NCBI RefSeq assembly: GCF_001886185.1
Contig: NZ_JXLA01000005.1
Location: 87,366 to 151,365 of the forward strand
Reading direction: 5' to 3'
DNA from: Enterococcus raffinosus
Lineage (GTDB): Bacteria > Bacillota > Bacilli > Lactobacillales > Enterococcaceae
DNA length: 64,000 bases
Under the pieces are notes generated by a model. That model was not told where the DNA came from. It made no database searches and saw nothing but the letters and a program-made list of their open reading frames with translations. This document shows, piece after piece, positions 30,376-39,634 of the stretch. The position numbers were made by a program, and so were the translations under genes. Positions within the stretch are counted from its first letter, which is position 1; the number at the start of each line of letters is the position of its first letter.

Positions 30376-30580
30376 AAGTTGAATAGGTGCGATGATCAAA
30401 TTTAGAAATTTGTGGAAGATCACAGCGAGCTTGGATCGGTGGAAGCCAAGCAGAGAAGCAGATTTTGTTGGCGTTTGTGAGCACGTTTAGTTAAAGCTGC
30501 CAAGCCTATGCTTGGAAGTAGGGTGGAACCGCGTTAATACGTCCCTATGTCGATTATTTCGGCATGGGGACTTTTTTGCG
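30376..30580 (+). promoter_or_regulatory. T-box riboswitch upstream of glyQS (tRNA-Gly)
   Basis: The distal stem I hairpin GCTTGG ... CCAAGC carries GGTGGAAG (about 30439). Stem III CCAAGC / GCTTGG follows at about 30500, then the T-box core AGGGTGGAACCGCG (about 30519-30532), and a terminator GTCCCTATG / CATGGGGAC with a T-run. A GGC triplet at 30470-30472 on the 3' side of stem I is a plausible glycine specifier, but I could not fold the leader to prove it. Confidence 0.9.
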
Positions 30581-30800
30581 AGTTCCACTCCGTACTTTTA
30601 GTACGGTTAGTGGAATCGTATGCGTGGTGAAAATAGGAATTATTTTTGGTGTGTTTGAAAAATATATTCCTTAGAAAGAACTAGCTGACAGTTTTTCTTC
30701 CTGCTTCAGCAGGTTAGAAAAATGTTATGCGTATGAAGATAGAACTCATTTTTCCGTATTTTGAAAAATGATTTCGTCTGTTATGAGCTAGCAGTTAGAC
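30580..30800 (+). repeat. Structured intergenic repeat, copy B (two tandem units)
   Basis: Unit 1 (30580-30690): TTCCACT with inner CCGTAC / GTACGG pairs with TTAGTGGAA, then a second stem GGAATTATTTTT / AAAAATATATTCC and the end CTAGCTGACAG. Unit 2 (30686-30800): TTTTTCT, inner CCTGCT / AGCAGG, TTAGAAAAA, then a second stem TCATTTTTC / GAAAAATGA and the end GAGCTAGCAG. Both units have the same two-hairpin plan with different stem sequences. Confidence 0.7.
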
Positions 30801-30849
30801 AATAGAACAATGGATAAAGTTACATAGAAAATATACAGGAGGAAACAGA

Positions 30850-31737
30850 ATGAGCAAGTTAACTGTGCAAGAAATGATTTTGACATTACAAAAATTTTGG
30901 TCAGACAATGGTTGTATGCTGATGCAAGCCTACGATACGGAAAAAGGAGCGGGAACTATGAGTCCGTATACTTTTTTACGAGCTATTGGACCAGAACCAT
31001 GGCGTGCCGCTTATGTTGAGCCATCACGTCGTCCAGCGGATGGTCGTTATGGGGAAAATCCAAACCGCTTGTATCAACACCATCAATTCCAAGTGGTGAT
31101 GAAGCCTTCACCAAAAAATATTCAAGAGCTGTATTTAGACAGCTTGCGTTTATTAGGGATTGATCCATTAGAACACGATATTCGTTTCGTTGAAGATAAC
31201 TGGGAGAACCCATCAATGGGTTGTGCCGGTGTTGGTTGGGAAGTTTGGCTAGACGGTATGGAAATCACACAGTTTACGTATTTCCAACAAGTCGGCGGTT
31301 TGCAATGTCACCCTGTCACTTCTGAATTGACTTATGGGTTGGAACGTTTGGCTTCTTATATTCAAGAAGTTGACAGTGTTTATGATCTGGAATGGAGTAC
31401 TGGGGTTAAATATGGCGAAATCTTCAAGCAGCCAGAATATGAACATTCAAAATACTCCTTTGAAGAAAGTGATCAAGCGATGCTTTTAGATAATTTCGAA
31501 AAATTCGAAAAAGAAGCGAAGCGTTGTATTGATGAAAATCTCGTGCATCCAGCGTATGATTACATTTTAAAATGCAGCCATACATTTAACTTATTAGACG
31601 CTCGCGGAGCTGTTTCTGTAACAGAACGCGCGGGTTATCTAGCACGCATCCGAAACATGGCACGCTCAGTTGCGAAGATATTTGTAGCTGAACGGGAAAA
31701 ACTAGGCTTCCCATTATTGAATCAGGAGGGCAAATAA
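30850..31737 (+). CDS. glyQ: Glycyl-tRNA synthetase alpha subunit
   Basis: Catalytic subunit of the tetrameric (alpha2beta2) bacterial enzyme, 295 residues. Conserved [37 protein letters not shown] and [22 protein letters not shown] precedes the ATG. It is one base from glyS and controlled by the T-box upstream. Confidence 0.98.
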   Translation: MSKLTVQEMILTLQKFWSDNGCMLMQAYDTEKGAGTMSPYTFLRAIGPEPWRAAYVEPSRRPADGRYGENPNRLYQHHQFQVVMKPSPKNIQELYLDSLRLLGIDPLEHDIRFVEDNWENPSMGCAGVGWEVWLDGMEITQFTYFQQVGGLQCHPVTSELTYGLERLASYIQEVDSVYDLEWSTGVKYGEIFKQPEYEHSKYSFEESDQAMLLDNFEKFEKEAKRCIDENLVHPAYDYILKCSHTFNLLDARGAVSVTERAGYLARIRNMARSVAKIFVAEREKLGFPLLNQEGK

Positions 31738-31738
31738 G

Positions 31739-33817
31739 ATGGCGAAAAATCTACTATTAGAAATTGGTTTAGAAGAAATGCCAGCCCACGTGGTTTGGCC
31801 AAGCATCAAACAATTAGAAGAAAAGATCTCAAAATTTTTAACCGAAAACAGTCTAACCTTCGAATCGATCGAAAGCTTTTCAACGCCTCGACGTTTGGCG
31901 ATTCGTGTAACGAATATTCCTGACCGTCAAGATGACGTGCAAGAAGAAGTCAAAGGACCAGCGAAGAAAATCGCATTGGATGCAGAAGGCAACTGGAGTA
32001 AAGCGGCAGAAGGCTTTGTCCGTGGACAAGGCTTAACAACAGACGCGATTACTTTCCGCGAATTGAATGGTGTGGAATATGTTTACGTGACAAAATATAT
32101 TCATGGGAAGGAAAGCAAAGAAGTACTAACTGGATTATTAGAGGTTGTTAAGAGCATGAACTTTCCAACGATGATGCATTGGGGCGATACGATGTTTGAA
32201 TACATCCGTCCAATTCATTGGATCGTCGCATTGTTAGATGAAGAAGTGATTCCGTTTGAATTATTAGATGTACAAACAGGTCGTACAACAGAAGGCCATC
32301 GCTTCTTAGGGGATCAAGTTGAACTTGCTAATCCTAGCGAATACGAAGCAAAATTAGAAGAACAATTCGTGATCGCTGATGCCCATAAGCGTCAACAAAT
32401 GATCGTAGAACAAATCGAAGAGCTGGCAGAAAAAAATAAATGGGTCATCGATCTTGATGCTGATTTATTAGAAGAAGTCACAAACTTAGTCGAATATCCA
32501 ACGGCGTTTGTCGGTGATTTCGAAGAACGTTTCTTATCTATACCAGAAGAAGTTTTAGTTACTTCCATGAAGGAACATCAACGCTATTTTGAAGTACGCA
32601 ACCAAGCAGGCATGCTGCTGCCGCACTTCATTTCTGTCCGCAACGGAAACAGCGTGAAGCTGGACAATGTAATTAAAGGAAATCAAAAAGTTTTGGCGGC
32701 ACGTCTGGAAGACGGCGAGTTCTTCTTTGAAGAAGATAAAAAATTATCAATTGAAGAATGCGTTGAAAAATTAAAGAACGTGACCTTCCATGAAAAAATC
32801 GGCAGCATGTATAAAAAAATGCAGCGTGTCGGTTTAATTAGTCAATTGATTGGTACACGAGTTGGATTGAGCGAGGAAGAATTAACTGATTTAAAACGTG
32901 CGTCTGAAATTTATAAATTCGACTTGGTGACGAACATGGTGGGCGAGTTTCCTGAATTGCAAGGAATCATGGGAGAGAAATATGCCTTATTGAAGGGTGA
33001 AACGCCTGCTGTTGCTGCGGCTATCCGTGAACATTACCTGCCAATCTCAGCAGAAGGTGAACTGCCAAAAACAGCGATTGGCGCTGTTTTAGCGATTGCT
33101 GATAAGATTGACAGTGTGTTAGGCTTCTTCGCTGTAGGTATGATCCCAAGCGGCTCAAACGATCCTTACGCATTGCGTCGTCAAACGTATGGAATTGTAC
33201 GGATTGTCGAAGCACAAGGCTGGACATTCCCATTCACCGATATGCAAGGAGCAATCGTCGATGCGATCAATGAAGATGTCTTGGATTACGGGATTCATTT
33301 CAACCGCGACCAAAAAGAGTTTATCGAATTCTTCAAAGGTCGGATGCGTCAACGGCTGCAAATGTACAATGTACGTCATGACATTATCGATGCTGTACTA
33401 GATTCACATCAGGATGATTTGGTACAAGTCTTTAAAACAGCGCAAATCTTTAATCAGCATTTGTCAGATGAGCATTTCAAAGAAGCGATGGAAGCTTTGA
33501 CTCGGGTCATTAACTTGACGAAAAAAATGAACCCTGCAACTATCAATTTCAAGGTTGATCCTAAGCTGTTTGAAAACGAAAGCGAAAAAGAATTATATGC
33601 GGCAGTGAAAGAAGCGGAAGATGAGTTTGCTAATCAAAGCATGGCAGAAAACTATCAAACCTTGACGAATTTGCGTCCAGTAATCGAACGCTACTTCAAC
33701 GAAACAATGATCATGGTAGACGATGAAAAAATTCGCGACAACCGTTTGAATCAATTAGCGATTATTGCTCGTATGGCGAATACCTTGGCAAGTATCGATA
33801 AAATTATTACTAAATAG
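31739..33817 (+). CDS. glyS: Glycyl-tRNA synthetase beta subunit
   Basis: 692 residues, the tRNA-binding subunit. Start [18 protein letters not shown], central [16 protein letters not shown]-like segment and a C-terminal anticodon-binding region ([19 protein letters not shown]). The ribosome site is in the last glyQ codons (AGGAGGGCAAATAAG). Confidence 0.98.
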   Translation: MAKNLLLEIGLEEMPAHVVWPSIKQLEEKISKFLTENSLTFESIESFSTPRRLAIRVTNIPDRQDDVQEEVKGPAKKIALDAEGNWSKAAEGFVRGQGLTTDAITFRELNGVEYVYVTKYIHGKESKEVLTGLLEVVKSMNFPTMMHWGDTMFEYIRPIHWIVALLDEEVIPFELLDVQTGRTTEGHRFLGDQVELANPSEYEAKLEEQFVIADAHKRQQMIVEQIEELAEKNKWVIDLDADLLEEVTNLVEYPTAFVGDFEERFLSIPEEVLVTSMKEHQRYFEVRNQAGMLLPHFISVRNGNSVKLDNVIKGNQKVLAARLEDGEFFFEEDKKLSIEECVEKLKNVTFHEKIGSMYKKMQRVGLISQLIGTRVGLSEEELTDLKRASEIYKFDLVTNMVGEFPELQGIMGEKYALLKGETPAVAAAIREHYLPISAEGELPKTAIGAVLAIADKIDSVLGFFAVGMIPSGSNDPYALRRQTYGIVRIVEAQGWTFPFTDMQGAIVDAINEDVLDYGIHFNRDQKEFIEFFKGRMRQRLQMYNVRHDIIDAVLDSHQDDLVQVFKTAQIFNQHLSDEHFKEAMEALTRVINLTKKMNPATINFKVDPKLFENESEKELYAAVKEAEDEFANQSMAENYQTLTNLRPVIERYFNETMIMVDDEKIRDNRLNQLAIIARMANTLASIDKIITK

Positions 33818-33840
33818 CCGTAAAGTTAACGATAAATAAA

Positions 33841-33873
33841 AAACCTTCGAGCTCGTGCTCGAAGGTTTTTTTA
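33841..33873. terminator. Bidirectional terminator after glyS
   Basis: AAACCTTCGAGC / GCTCGAAGGTTT stem with T-run; also ends the convergent permease gene. Confidence 0.9.
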
Positions 33874-34812
33874 TAGTATCAATTTCAATAATAGCGGAAT
33901 ATACGCCAGATAGAGGAGAACGGAGTATCCTAAAGAAGAAGCGGCGAATTGTTGATCCGCTCCATAAGAACGGGCTAAGATCGGTACTGAATTTTGAACT
34001 GGCATCGCTGCTTGGATAATAAATACGGAAAGCATCAAAGGCGGTACACTGATCCACTGCCCTAAGAGCCAAACGATGAGCGGTGAGATGACGTAACGTC
34101 CCACGAGAACCCCGATAATGTCTCTGTTTAAGGTCAGATTTTTAATTCCTACATTGTACACGATGATCCCGATGACAAACATCGACAGCGGCGTCGTCAG
34201 ATTTGCGAGATACCCTAAGAAGGTCGCGATTGAATCAGATACAGAAAGATTGACCAGCACGGCACACAGACCAAGTAAAAAGCCCAGCAGCGCCGGTGAG
34301 AAAATCTTCTTCAAAATTGGAATCAGGTGGAATTTGACGGTAGCCTGTTCAATCTGAGGATTGTCCCGAGCGATAAAGTAGATGCCCAACGTCCAAAAGA
34401 TTGTGGTATTGACAATGTAATAAAGAAGTACGTACGGAACGGCCTGTTCACCGAAAATCGCTAGATTTATTGGCAGTCCAATGAAAATTGTATTGGAGCA
34501 GGTGAACATTGTAGAGAAAATTCCTTTTCGAGCGGGAGTAATCCGAAAGATTCGGCAATAGATAAAGCTGACGAGAAAGGTCAGCAGCATAGAAATTAAT
34601 GGGATCACCATACCACCAACAAGATGGAGAAACTCCGAACGGGAAAAGTTCTTAGTGATCGTTAAAAACATGTTGCAGGGCAACGCGATCTGCAAGACCA
34701 GTTTTGAGAAGGCATCACCGATTTGATTTGAAAACCATTGCTTATAGGTTAGGACATAGCCGATGAACATTAAGACAAAAATAAAAAAGATATTAATATA
34801 TGCAGAAACCAT
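33871..34812 (-). CDS. AEC-family (auxin efflux carrier-like) permease
   Basis: Integral membrane protein, 313 residues, about ten membrane helices, of the AEC/malate permease group that moves organic acids or related solutes. Conserved features are ALPCNMFLTI in an early helix and NTIFIGLPINLAIFG. I chose ATG 34812, preceded by GAGGTGAAAAA; the ATG five codons upstream overlaps that ribosome site. Substrate unknown. It stands alone between the glyS terminator and the fbp terminator. Confidence 0.87.
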   Translation of the reverse strand: MVSAYINIFFIFVLMFIGYVLTYKQWFSNQIGDAFSKLVLQIALPCNMFLTITKNFSRSEFLHLVGGMVIPLISMLLTFLVSFIYCRIFRITPARKGIFSTMFTCSNTIFIGLPINLAIFGEQAVPYVLLYYIVNTTIFWTLGIYFIARDNPQIEQATVKFHLIPILKKIFSPALLGFLLGLCAVLVNLSVSDSIATFLGYLANLTTPLSMFVIGIIVYNVGIKNLTLNRDIIGVLVGRYVISPLIVWLLGQWISVPPLMLSVFIIQAAMPVQNSVPILARSYGADQQFAASSLGYSVLLYLAYIPLLLKLIL

Positions 34813-34840
34813 TTTTTCACCTCGCATCCACTATACAGAA

Positions 34841-34877
34841 AAACACGGGCAGCATCAATTACTGATGGTACCCGTGT
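34841..34877 (-). terminator. Terminator after fbp
   Basis: On the minus strand: ACACGGG, an inner hairpin CATCA / TGATG, CCCGTGT and a T-run. It lies between fbp and the permease gene that follows on the same strand. Confidence 0.8.
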
Positions 34878-34880
34878 GGA

Positions 34881-34958
34881 CTATTTTTTCCTACTTCAAC
34901 AGATTAGAAAAATATTAAGCGTACGAAAAATAGTTCATTAATAATGAGCTAGCTGTCA
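34881..34958 (+). repeat. Structured intergenic repeat, copy C (abuts and enters fbp)
   Basis: TTTTTTCCTACTTCAACAGATTAGAAAAA gives the first hairpin (shown here only in outline), then ATTAAGCGTACG, a short second stem TTCATT / AATGAG and the end GCTAGCTGTCA. The element runs into the 3' end of fbp: the minus-strand stop codon TAG of fbp and its last two codons come from the terminal GAGCTAGCTGTCA motif. Confidence 0.65.
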
Positions 34959-36883
34959 TTTTGGTCTTGATAGTTTAATAGTCCAGTCAGATTTTCAATC
35001 TGTTCTTCGAGACTATCGCCGACCGTCGTATCTTTGATCAGGATGCGTTTCAAGTCTTTGTCGATCACTCGCTTCAAGGAGGTTTCATCGGCTTGCTTAG
35101 CTAATAGATTTGCGACCGATTCAAAGGGATCGTGGGTGACGAGCTGGAAGCCATACGAATTATTCAGCAGCGAATAGCCCGCGATGCCGGTCGTTTTTTG
35201 ATAAGCTTTTGAGAGCCCACCGTCAATCACGAACAGCATGCCTTCCCCTTTGATTGGTGATTCACCACTCTTAACCTTCACTGGGGTGTGGCCATTAATG
35301 ATTCGCGAGTTCGATGAATACAAAGCAAATTCTTCTAAAATCATCTGACAGGTATCGTGAGTGTCGCGAAATTGGTAATAAGGATTTTTGATTTCCTTAT
35401 GGGTCTTTTTATCAGCGATAAAATACCGTTCAAAGGTAGTCATGGCACTTTTCCCAAACTGTGGTGAGATTTTGCCAGACCAGCAGTACCAAATCCAGTC
35501 CGCCTGTGAACTATCGGTTTCCTGATTTTGGCAGCCAGAGCGAATCTGCTCTTCAAAGAAGTTTAGCAGATCTTTTCCAACATAATCTTTTCCCGCAACA
35601 TTCAGCGGCAGAAAGCTACCATCAGCTTTTAACGGTAAGCAGCCATGGAAAAGCAAGTGCTGATTGTAGACTAGGTACATTGATCCTTTGTTTAACAGCA
35701 GCTGCATATGCTCCTGCATTTTGGCTGATTGCTGGAAGGAGCTTAGTAAGGTATCCACGACGTATTCTTCCTGTTCGGTCAATGCGTGAACATCTTTTTG
35801 TAAGGTTTGGAAGCAGCTTCCCTGCAAAGGATAGTCTTTTCCGGCTAAGTGAACGGTTTCTTTATCAAAATCAATTTTTTCCAACAGCAAGCGATCCTCC
35901 ATCTGAAAGTCAGGATGACGCTTAATCAGCTGTCCTTCCAATTTGAATTGGATAATCGATAAGGCCTGATGAACTTTTTCCAAACTGTCTAGACTCTCAA
36001 TAGAATAGCTTTCACTGCTGTTCTTTTCCTTTGGAGTAAAGATTGGATTCTTTTGATAGTGCTCCTCAGCATACATGAATAATGGACGCAGGTTGAGGGC
36101 ATAGGCCTGTTCGATCTCATACAGATAATTATAGCGTGCAGCGATCCGCAATAAGGTCATCAGACACGCGCGAGAACCGGCATACGCACCCATCCAGAGG
36201 ATGTCATGGTTGCCCCATTGGATATCAATAGAGGGCATTTGACAAAGCCGATCCATGATTTTATCGGCCTCTGGTCCACGATCATAGATATCACCAACAA
36301 CGTGGAGATGATCCACAACTAAGCGCTGGATGCTCTGACATAAGGCGATGATAAAGGGACGACCTTGCTCCAAATCCAGCAGATGCGCCAAAATTTGATC
36401 AAAGTAAGCCGCTTTATCAGTATAATTCGTATCAGTATACATCAATTCCTCAATGATATAAGCGTATTGCTTCGGTAAGGCCTTCCGTACCTTAGAACGC
36501 GTGTATTTAGTGGAACAAAAGGACAGCAATTCTAAGAGCTGACGAATTTTTTTACGATACCATGAACGATCACGATAGGCATAAAAGTCTTTGTCATCCA
36601 ATGCTTCTCGCGGGTAAGCCACAAGGATCGTCAGTTTGTCTTTTTCGTGTTCTGTTAAGCGATCGCCGAAAAGCAGGCTGATTTTCTCTTTGATATTCCC
36701 TGCACCAGTACGCAAAATATGGTCAAAGGCAGTGAACTCCCCATGAATATCACTGATGTAAAGTTCGGTTCCTTTGGGCAAATGCATGATGGCCTCTAGG
36801 TTGATTAACTCAGTCATGATCGCCTCCTTGGTACTAAATTCTTTCTCCAACATTTGATAATATTTGTCACGGGTCGATAGCAT
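34949..36883 (-). CDS. fbp: Fructose-1,6-bisphosphatase class III
   Basis: Gluconeogenic phosphatase, 644 residues, of the Firmicutes Fbp type in the metallophosphoesterase superfamily. Metal-site motifs in order: YISDIHGE (about 43-50), GDIYDRGP, WGNHD, and INGHTPVK near residue 530. It is in a minus-strand cluster with a PPDK regulator and a CcpN-like repressor, all linked to the switch between glycolysis and gluconeogenesis. The C-terminal residues differ from an ancestral end because a repeat supplies the stop. Confidence 0.95.
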   Translation of the reverse strand: MLSTRDKYYQMLEKEFSTKEAIMTELINLEAIMHLPKGTELYISDIHGEFTAFDHILRTGAGNIKEKISLLFGDRLTEHEKDKLTILVAYPREALDDKDFYAYRDRSWYRKKIRQLLELLSFCSTKYTRSKVRKALPKQYAYIIEELMYTDTNYTDKAAYFDQILAHLLDLEQGRPFIIALCQSIQRLVVDHLHVVGDIYDRGPEADKIMDRLCQMPSIDIQWGNHDILWMGAYAGSRACLMTLLRIAARYNYLYEIEQAYALNLRPLFMYAEEHYQKNPIFTPKEKNSSESYSIESLDSLEKVHQALSIIQFKLEGQLIKRHPDFQMEDRLLLEKIDFDKETVHLAGKDYPLQGSCFQTLQKDVHALTEQEEYVVDTLLSSFQQSAKMQEHMQLLLNKGSMYLVYNQHLLFHGCLPLKADGSFLPLNVAGKDYVGKDLLNFFEEQIRSGCQNQETDSSQADWIWYCWSGKISPQFGKSAMTTFERYFIADKKTHKEIKNPYYQFRDTHDTCQMILEEFALYSSNSRIINGHTPVKVKSGESPIKGEGMLFVIDGGLSKAYQKTTGIAGYSLLNNSYGFQLVTHDPFESVANLLAKQADETSLKRVIDKDLKRILIKDTTVGDSLEEQIENLTGLLNYQDQNDS

Positions 36884-36951
36884 AGATACGCTCCTTATTT
36901 ATATATTCTCGTACACGTACTATTCGAAGTAAGAAGTAGAAGGAAACTTGT

Positions 36952-37764
36952 TTATAACGCGTTGTCCAAATGTTCGCAAATCAGTGTTGCAGATTCTTCG
37001 ATTGATTTATTGGTAACGTCTAGTGTGAAGGCGCCTAATTCATCATAAACTTTTAACGCATAATCCAGTTCTTCTTTGATGCGGTTAATATCTGAATAGC
37101 GAGAATTTTCAGCTAAGCCTAAAGAGTTCAAGCGGCTCATCCGAATTTTCTTCTGAACTTCTGGTTCAATGACAAGACCGATGATTTTTTCCTTTGGTAC
37201 GGCCTTGATCTGTTCAGGTAACGGAACTTCTGGAATCAATGGCAAATTGGCCACTTTAATCCGGTTATTCGCTAAATACATGCTTAACGGTGTCTTAGAA
37301 GTACGAGAGATTCCTAAGAGAACAAGATCCGCTTCTAGGAAGCCCTTCGCGTCTTTTCCGTCGTCATATTTCACAGCAAATTCAATAGCAGCTACACGAT
37401 CAAAATATTCCTGATTCAATTTATGAACGACACCGGCTTGTTGTAATGGAGCAACACCGGTTTTTTGGTGAACAATATCCATGAACTGACTCATTAAATT
37501 AATGTATTGCAAGCCTGTACGTTCAGCGAAATCTTCCACGATTTGAGTTAGATTATCACTGACCAACGTGGTAACGACAACCGCACTGTCCTTTAAGGCA
37601 TCACCTAAGATACTTTTCAGTTCTTCTTCATCTTTAGTAAAGGGGAAACGATAAGATAAATCAAAATCCACTGTAGGGAATTGAGCTGCTGCGGCATTCA
37701 CTAATTTTAGAGAGGTTTCACCGACTGAATCAGAGATCATGTATAATGGGACACTTTTTTTCAT
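36952..37764 (-). CDS. yqfL: Pyruvate, phosphate dikinase regulatory protein (DUF299), copy 2
   Basis: 270 residues, same family as 12836-13690 but clearly different in sequence. GISRTSKTP at 151-159 and ISDSVGETS at 10-18. It starts 11 bases after the CcpN-like gene, the same pair as ccpN-yqfL in Bacillus subtilis, so this copy is the better orthologue of YqfL. Probably regulates PPDK or a related phosphotransfer enzyme. Confidence 0.92.
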   Translation of the reverse strand: MKKSVPLYMISDSVGETSLKLVNAAAAQFPTVDFDLSYRFPFTKDEEELKSILGDALKDSAVVVTTLVSDNLTQIVEDFAERTGLQYINLMSQFMDIVHQKTGVAPLQQAGVVHKLNQEYFDRVAAIEFAVKYDDGKDAKGFLEADLVLLGISRTSKTPLSMYLANNRIKVANLPLIPEVPLPEQIKAVPKEKIIGLVIEPEVQKKIRMSRLNSLGLAENSRYSDINRIKEELDYALKVYDELGAFTLDVTNKSIEESATLICEHLDNAL

Positions 37765-37775
37765 TTTTTTCGCTC

Positions 37776-38405
37776 CTATCGATTGGTTTCAGTTTGTTTT
37801 GCTTGCTGCATAATATAATTGAAAATCCGTGACTTCGTTATTTTTCCAATCACTTTTTTTGGATCATCTTCACTGACTACTGGCAATGAGTCCACTTGAT
37901 AATCCAGTAAAACTGCGCCGGCTTCTAAGATCGTATAGTCCTTTGTACACGTCTGCAGGTGAGGTGCTCGTGTCATCACAACAGCAACAGGTGTATTTTG
38001 CAGGTTGCTGTTTAATGAAGCCCGCAGCAAATCCTTGCGAGATAATAAGCCGACTAGCTGCTGTTCTTTATCCGTTACATAAATCGAGCCTACATCATAC
38101 ATGAACATATTGGTGATCGCGTCATGAATGGAGGTATCCTGCGGTGTTAGCAGAGGGGACAGCATGATTTCTTCGACTTTCACAGAAAAGATTTTGTCGA
38201 ACAAAAATTGCTCGATGCCCACACCTGTGTAGGTGTAGCCGACTTTAGGGCTGGCTTCCAAAATACCTGCCATGGTTAAGAAGGACAGGTCCGTTCGTAA
38301 AGTAGCGTGTGAAATTCCTAAGTGTTCAGCGATTTTTTCACCACTTAGCGGTTGATCGCGTTTGACGATCTCAATGATTTTCTCTTGCCTTTGTGATAGA
38401 TTCAT
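37776..38405 (-). CDS. ccpN: CcpN-like transcriptional regulator (HTH plus two CBS domains)
   Basis: 209 residues. N-terminal helix-turn-helix (about 1-60; SGEKIAEHLGISHATLRTDLS) followed by two CBS domains (about 80-135 and 145-200) that sense adenine nucleotides. B. subtilis CcpN represses gluconeogenic genes in the presence of glucose. I take the ATG at 38405, directly after AGGAGGACCT and matching family length; a longer open frame to 38564 starts with an unrelated sequence. Linked to a yqfL copy and fbp. Confidence 0.9.
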   Translation of the reverse strand: MNLSQRQEKIIEIVKRDQPLSGEKIAEHLGISHATLRTDLSFLTMAGILEASPKVGYTYTGVGIEQFLFDKIFSVKVEEIMLSPLLTPQDTSIHDAITNMFMYDVGSIYVTDKEQQLVGLLSRKDLLRASLNSNLQNTPVAVVMTRAPHLQTCTKDYTILEAGAVLLDYQVDSLPVVSEDDPKKVIGKITKSRIFNYIMQQAKQTETNR

Positions 38406-38646
38406 AGGTCCTCCTAGTAATACATTCGTTTTTCTTTGAGAAAAAATGAATTTCTTTTTCTTTCGTGGGTCATTCAAGCTCATCTGAAAAGCAATGACTT
38501 GAATACACAACCTATTATACACGTAATAAGTATATAAACAACATGAATGGTCAAATAAACACATATTTAATAATTTGGAAAAATAAAGTGCAAATACTTT
38601 CTAAAAAAATCGTTTAGCAGTATAATTCTTTCTGTTGAGAAATACT

Positions 38647-38718
38647 AACCCGTTAGTCAAGGGGTCAAGACGCCGCGTTCTCAGCGCGGAGGCACGGGTT
38701 CAAATCCCGTACGGGTTA
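38647..38718 (+). tRNA. tRNA-Glu, anticodon CUC
   Basis: 72 bases. Acceptor AACCCGT / ACGGGTT, D arm GTC / GAC, anticodon stem CCGCG / CGCGG with loop TTCTCAG (anticodon CTC at 38680-38682), T arm ACGGG / CCCGT with loop TTCAAAT, discriminator A. The 3' CCA is not encoded. It is a solitary tRNA. The first pair is A-U rather than the G-C normal for tRNA-Glu. Confidence 0.88.
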
Positions 38719-38727
38719 TAATAGTAA

Positions 38728-38778
38728 GAGAGAGTTGAGCATTCAGTATGTAAGCTGAGAGCTCAGCTCTTTTTTTTG
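38728..38778 (+). terminator. Terminator after tRNA-Glu
   Basis: GAGTTGAGC / GCTCAGCTC imperfect stem followed by eight Ts. Confidence 0.8.
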
Positions 38779-38888
38779 GTTTTGAATACGTGGATAAGAG
38801 TACCTAGCGCACATGCAATAAGATCATGTAAGGAAAGACTAGCTGCGTATCTTAAAATGAATGGTTTATCCATCATCTAATTGAAAGC

Positions 38889-38917
38889 TACCCCGTGACT
38901 TCTATAGTCATGGGGTA
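38889..38917. other. Imperfect hairpin in the gap after tRNA-Glu
   Basis: TACCCC-G-TGAC pairs with GTCA-TGGGGTA. No T-run, so not an obvious terminator. The rest of 38779-38950 holds no coding frame I can support. Confidence 0.4.
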
Positions 38918-38954
38918 TTTCTATAAATAAGCGTTCCGTCCTTTGAATCATTTT

Positions 38955-39018
38955 TTGTAAAGATATCTTTACTTATCTAGAATTGAGTGATAGAGTTTTA
39001 AGTAAAGATATCTTTACT
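38955..39018 (+). promoter_or_regulatory. Promoter with two identical palindromic operators
   Basis: TTGTAA (38955-38960), 17 bases, TAGAAT (38978-38983). The perfect 16-base palindrome GTAAAGATATCTTTAC occurs at 38957-38972, over the -35 and spacer, and again at 39002-39017, just after the expected start point; centres are 45 bases apart. The second copy extends to AGTAAAGATATCTTTACT. This is the pattern of a repressor acting at two sites, but no regulator gene lies next to it. Confidence 0.7.
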
Positions 39019-39043
39019 CATAAATGAAAGGTAGGAACAGGGA

Positions 39044-39379
39044 ATGATTGAATTGGTTATGCAAATAGTTTTTTTAGGATTCATGGTTTATTCAATAGTA
39101 GGTGTGGTAACAATGCTTCGAGCATTGGTTGGGTTTCATCGCTATGATGAAATAGAAAGAAGAAGATTTTTTGATGCTTTAGCATGGGGCATGCTGAGTA
39201 TTCTCCTTTTCAACTGTATACAGTTGGCGGCATCCTTCGTGTTTCCTGCAGGTTGGTCGGGCTTTGTCAGTCCAGGAGGATTTAATACAGGTGGGCTGAT
39301 TAGCAATCATCCACCCCACTTTGATAGTTTCCTTTTTGATTGTGCGATCATTGGTATTTGCTATAACAGGATCAGATAG
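39044..39379 (+). CDS. Small membrane protein of unknown function behind paired operators
   Basis: 111 residues with two clear membrane helices (about 5-27 and 45-66) and a hydrophobic C-terminal segment (about 95-106). Between them is a charged, arginine-rich loop (HRYDEIERRRFF) and a Gly/Pro-rich external stretch (SPGGFNTGGLISNHPPH). I do not recognise the family. GGAACAGGGA precedes the ATG. It is monocistronic, controlled by the two palindromes upstream. Nothing indicates a specific function. Confidence 0.65.
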   Translation: MIELVMQIVFLGFMVYSIVGVVTMLRALVGFHRYDEIERRRFFDALAWGMLSILLFNCIQLAASFVFPAGWSGFVSPGGFNTGGLISNHPPHFDSFLFDCAIIGICYNRIR

Positions 39380-39634
39380 TCTGAATCGTTATTTTTTTCG
39401 GAAAAAAATCCTTATTTCAAAAAAATTTATGCTACTAATTTAAATGGATAAGAATAATGAAAGATTATCATTTTCAATAGATTGTGAAAGTAATCTTTCA
39501 TAGACTTTACGATTTCAAACGATAGATATTTGATTGAAAATTATAAATTAGAATAGAAAAAATAAACGCATCAGAGTATTGATTTTATTGATTTTGTACG
39601 TTCAGGACTAAAAAGCTTCTTTTCAGGATTTTCC
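39380..39634. other. Intergenic region with a long imperfect inverted repeat
   Basis: AT-rich. TGAAAGATTA (39458-39467) and TAATCTTTCA (39491-39500) are perfect arms; inside them TTTTCAAT and ATTGTGAAA pair further, so the whole 43 bases can fold into one hairpin of about 20 pairs. No T-run follows. It lies 250 bases upstream of the efflux operon. Confidence 0.5.

Noticed and set aside
35461..35925. Open frame of 154 codons on the plus strand
   Set aside because: Lies antisense within the conserved fbp coding region; no ribosome site or family.
38406..38564. N-terminal extension of the CcpN-like gene
   Set aside because: No ribosome site and no similarity to the family; AGGAGG lies just before ATG 38405.
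38889..38917. End of an IS200/IS605-type element, judged from the hairpin
   Set aside because: No transposase remnant or matching second end seen nearby.
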